From Enterobacillus tribolii (lineage in GTDB: Bacteria; Pseudomonadota; Gammaproteobacteria; Enterobacterales; Enterobacteriaceae), in assembly GCF_003363015.1 (NCBI RefSeq), contig NZ_QRAP01000004.1:62001-126000 (forward strand): a stretch of DNA of 64,000 nucleotides. The letters run 5' to 3'. This document shows positions 61,523 through 64,000 of this stretch, in pieces (positions within the stretch are counted from its first letter, which is position 1; each line of letters opens with the position of its first letter). Under the pieces are notes generated by a model. That model ran no database searches and had not been told where the DNA came from. It saw nothing but the letters and a program-made list of their open reading frames with translations. Both the position numbers and the translations under genes were made by a program.

Positions 61523-62008
61523 TCAGACCTGATTGGAGTCCTGATCCGGCAAAAAGTGCCGAAAACTATCAATTAAGCGCGCATTCAGCAGCAGGTAGGC
61601 CAACGCGGCGATATCAAGCAATAAGAAAGCGCCGGTCATCCACGGCAGGTCGCTTCCCGCCTGCCGGATAAGCATCCCCTGTAAGGCAATCTGGGCCAGC
61701 ACGCTGGCAATCAGCACCCAGCGCCACCCCTGCCACACACGCGGCCAGCGCTGGCGGTAGCCGCTGAGAATAAACCCCAGCGCCGCCGGCAAGCCAAGCA
61801 GCATTCCCAGCCAGAATAACCCCCTGTCGGGGTAAAACAGCATCAGCAGTTCTTCGCCCTGCTGGCGCGACGCGCCGGCGGCCACGAACAACAACCAGGT
61901 TTTCGCCAGCAGAATCAATACCAGCCAGAAGGTCCACGGCAGGCGCAGCACGCCGTGGACATCATAATCTTCAGGAGAATAAACGGCTTTTCCCATCTTT
62001 TCCGGCAA
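61523..62008 (-). CDS. yfeZ: YfeZ, DUF2919 inner-membrane protein
   Basis: A 161-residue inner-membrane protein with four hydrophobic segments, homologous to E. coli YfeZ (DUF2919). The conserved N-terminus PEDYDVHGVLRLPWTFWLVLILLAKTWLLFVAAGAS is typical. Function unknown. It is transcribed with yfeY and lies 104 bases downstream of ypeA. Confidence 0.9.
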   Translation of the reverse strand: MPEKMGKAVYSPEDYDVHGVLRLPWTFWLVLILLAKTWLLFVAAGASRQQGEELLMLFYPDRGLFWLGMLLGLPAALGFILSGYRQRWPRVWQGWRWVLIASVLAQIALQGMLIRQAGSDLPWMTGAFLLLDIAALAYLLLNARLIDSFRHFLPDQDSNQV

Positions 62009-62112
62009 CAGAAACGCTTTTGCTGATAATAAAAAATCGGCCGGCGCCTAAAAATAACGCGCCAGCCGGATAACGAGACGGTTCATACCGCAGCCTCCGA
62101 AGGCGGCGGTCT

Positions 62113-62538
62113 TCAATATTCCTGGTCCTCAATCAGTCGCCTGCCGAGGCAGATAACATCCTGCGGCTCATAGCCCAGCTTTTCATACATGCCGGTTACG
62201 GCATCGTTGTCTTCGCGCACCATCAGCTGGATTTTCGGGCAACCCCGGGCAATCAGCTTCTTTTCCAGCCGGCTAATCAGCGCATTGGCTATGCCCCGGC
62301 CGCGGAAATCGGGATGAACGCCCAGGTAATATGCATAACCCCGGTGCCCGTCATAGCCCCCCATGACGCTGCCGACAACTTCACCCCCGACCTCGGCCAC
62401 CAAAAACAAATCAGCATCGTGGTGCAGCTTGCGTTCAATGTCGGTTTCCGGATCGTTCCACGGACGCAACAGATCGCAGCGTTCCCACAGCGTAATCACT
62501 TCTTCAAAGTCGGCTTGTTTAAATACGCGGATATCCAT
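62113..62538 (-). CDS. ypeA: GNAT acetyltransferase YpeA
   Basis: A 141-residue GCN5-type N-acetyltransferase. The acetyl-CoA-binding motif A is in [24 protein letters not shown] (~75-98), and the C-terminal part is [19 protein letters not shown]. It matches E. coli YpeA, located between yfeZ and amiA. The acceptor substrate is unknown. ATG at 62538; divergent from amiA. Confidence 0.93.
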   Translation of the reverse strand: MDIRVFKQADFEEVITLWERCDLLRPWNDPETDIERKLHHDADLFLVAEVGGEVVGSVMGGYDGHRGYAYYLGVHPDFRGRGIANALISRLEKKLIARGCPKIQLMVREDNDAVTGMYEKLGYEPQDVICLGRRLIEDQEY

Positions 62539-62749
62539 GACTCAGGCCGTTATTGATGATTTCTATCCCTGATTATCGCCGGAATGGCCTGATACGCAAC
62601 GAGAATTATCATCATTTTGCAGAATCAGCGATTTCCTCTGGCCGGCGCGTACAGAAACGATACGAAACAAATGGAAATAGTTATCATCTCGTCGCCATAG
62701 CACCGGGTAAGCTACCATTCAATCACGCCCGTCATCTAACGGTAATCAC

Positions 62750-63619
62750 ATGAAAGCCTTCTCGAATTTCAGATTATTACCCCGAATTGCTTCCCGTCGT
62801 CAATTTCTGCTTTCCGGCCTGGCAATGATGCTGGCCGGCAGCCGGCTTTCGCAGGCGCAGGCCGCGCAATCCATGCTGCGCACGCCGTCGTCGCCCAAAG
62901 CCGCGGGCGAGCGCAAAATCGTCATGCTGGACCCGGGGCACGGCGGCATCGACCCCGGTGCAGTCGGCCATCAGGGCGCCAAAGAAAAACACGTGGTGCT
63001 GGAAATCGCCCACTCCGTGCGCGACTGCCTGCGGGAGACCCCGAACATCGAGGTACGCATGACCCGCGAGGATGACTACTTTATTCCCCTCTACCGCCGG
63101 GTGGAAATCGCCCACGAGCACCGGGCCGATCTGTTCGTCTCCATTCACGCCGATGGTTATACCAATGCCGCCGCCTCAGGCGCCTCGGTGTTCGCGCTCT
63201 CCAACCGCGGCGCCAGCAGCGCCATGGCGCGCTACATGTCGCAGCGCGAAAACGACGCCGACCGCATCGCCGGCGCCCAATACGCCGAAAAGGACAATGA
63301 CTATCTGCAACAGGTGTTGTTCGATCTGGTCCAGACCGACACCATCAAGAATGGCCTGATGCTGGGCAACCACGTACTGGATCACATCCGTTCGGTTCAT
63401 CGTCTGCACAGCGGAGAAACCGAACAGGCCGCCTTCGCGGTGCTGAAGTCGCCTTCGGTTCCCTCCGTGCTGGTTGAAACGTCGTTCATCACCAACCATC
63501 AGGAAGAAAAGCTGCTCAGCACCCCCGCATTCCGCCAGGAAATCGCCAGGGCGATCGCCGGCGGCATCGTTAAATATATCGATTATTTCAATGCCAACGA
63601 GCGACGCCGCCCCGGATGA
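62750..63619 (+). CDS. amiA: N-acetylmuramoyl-L-alanine amidase AmiA (Tat-exported)
   Basis: Periplasmic zinc amidase that splits septal peptidoglycan during daughter-cell separation. The 289-residue precursor starts with a twin-arginine signal (ASRRQFLLSGLAMMLAGSRL). The amidase_3 zinc ligands are seen in LDPGHGGIDPGA (His), the downstream Glu after KEKHVVLE, VSIHADG (His), and the catalytic Glu in SVLVETSFITNHQEE. The regulatory helix region (DRIAGAQYAEKDNDYLQQVLFDL), target of EnvC-type activators, is present. It is followed by hemF as in E. coli. Confidence 0.96.
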   Translation: MKAFSNFRLLPRIASRRQFLLSGLAMMLAGSRLSQAQAAQSMLRTPSSPKAAGERKIVMLDPGHGGIDPGAVGHQGAKEKHVVLEIAHSVRDCLRETPNIEVRMTREDDYFIPLYRRVEIAHEHRADLFVSIHADGYTNAAASGASVFALSNRGASSAMARYMSQRENDADRIAGAQYAEKDNDYLQQVLFDLVQTDTIKNGLMLGNHVLDHIRSVHRLHSGETEQAAFAVLKSPSVPSVLVETSFITNHQEEKLLSTPAFRQEIARAIAGGIVKYIDYFNANERRRPG

Positions 63620-63661
63620 TGTTTGATATACTGACCGCTTTCGTCTGTCATCCATCATTGA

Positions 63662-64000
<339 letters not shown>

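Noticed and set aside
61490..61600. Possible sigma-E promoter for yfeY (TCTGA near 61523)
   Set aside because: The only GGxACTT-like -35 is about ten bases too far upstream, so the spacing does not fit.

Overview
This window is chromosomal DNA of an Enterobacterales bacterium. Nearly every protein is a close homologue of an Escherichia coli protein, and several blocks keep E. coli gene order: mglB-galS-yeiB-folE; ygjH-ebgR-ebgA-ebgC-ygjI-ygjJ-ygjK; opgG-opgH; glk-yfeO; mntH-nupC; tRNA-Ala/yfeC/gltX/tRNA-Val/tRNA-Lys; ypeB-ligA-zipA-cysZ-cysK-ptsH-ptsI-crr-cysM-cysA-cysW-cysT-cysP; and yfeX-yfeY-yfeZ-ypeA-amiA-hemF. The blocks are joined differently from E. coli and interspersed with other genes: an MFS/LysR pair, formaldehyde detoxification, moeAB, indolepyruvate decarboxylase and a PACE efflux protein. 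GC-rich coding sequence plus ipdC suggests a plant- or environment-associated relative of Dickeya, Brenneria, Gibbsiella or Serratia. The genus is inferred, not proven.

Layout. 1-4.5 kb: galactose transport (mglB, cut by the left edge) and its repressor galS, with CRP and GalR/GalS-type sites, then yeiB and folE. 4.6-8.8 kb: an MFS exporter divergent from a LysR regulator, followed by frmA and S-formylglutathione hydrolase. 8.9-13.5 kb: moeA-moeB, a VOC protein, an uncharacterised gene with a good LexA box, a secreted protein and ygjH. 13.7-23.4 kb: the ebg beta-galactosidase region with transporter, outer-membrane-type protein and GH63 glucosidase. 23.5-29.7 kb: opgGH (osmoregulated periplasmic glucans), msyB and glk. 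30-39.2 kb: yfeO, a racemase, a PACE protein and LysR, ipdC with a TyrR-type box, a small His/Trp/Asn-rich secreted protein, mntH, nupC and a small P-loop kinase. 39.3-42.6 kb: three tRNA-Ala, yfeC-like gene, gltX, four tRNA-Val and one tRNA-Lys. 42.7-64 kb: the cell-division, PTS and sulfur-assimilation block, ending in hemF (cut by the right edge).

Three accessory spots stand out. (1) Between cysZ and cysK, adjacent genes in E. coli, about 2.1 kb has been inserted. It holds a pesticin/T4-lysozyme-like muramidase without signal peptide, a downstream periplasmic LprI-like (lysozyme-inhibitor family) protein 4 bases away, and the broken 3' end of a P2-type phage integrase. This looks like an effector-immunity cassette on a decayed mobile element. 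(2) Between crr and cysM, an AT-rich insert encodes a 68-residue, four-cysteine peptide with a double-glycine-type leader, a bacteriocin- or secreted-peptide-like precursor. (3) At 11.6-12.05 kb an unrecognised 135-residue protein is preceded by a near-consensus SOS box. All functions come from reading the sequence and family knowledge; no database search was run.
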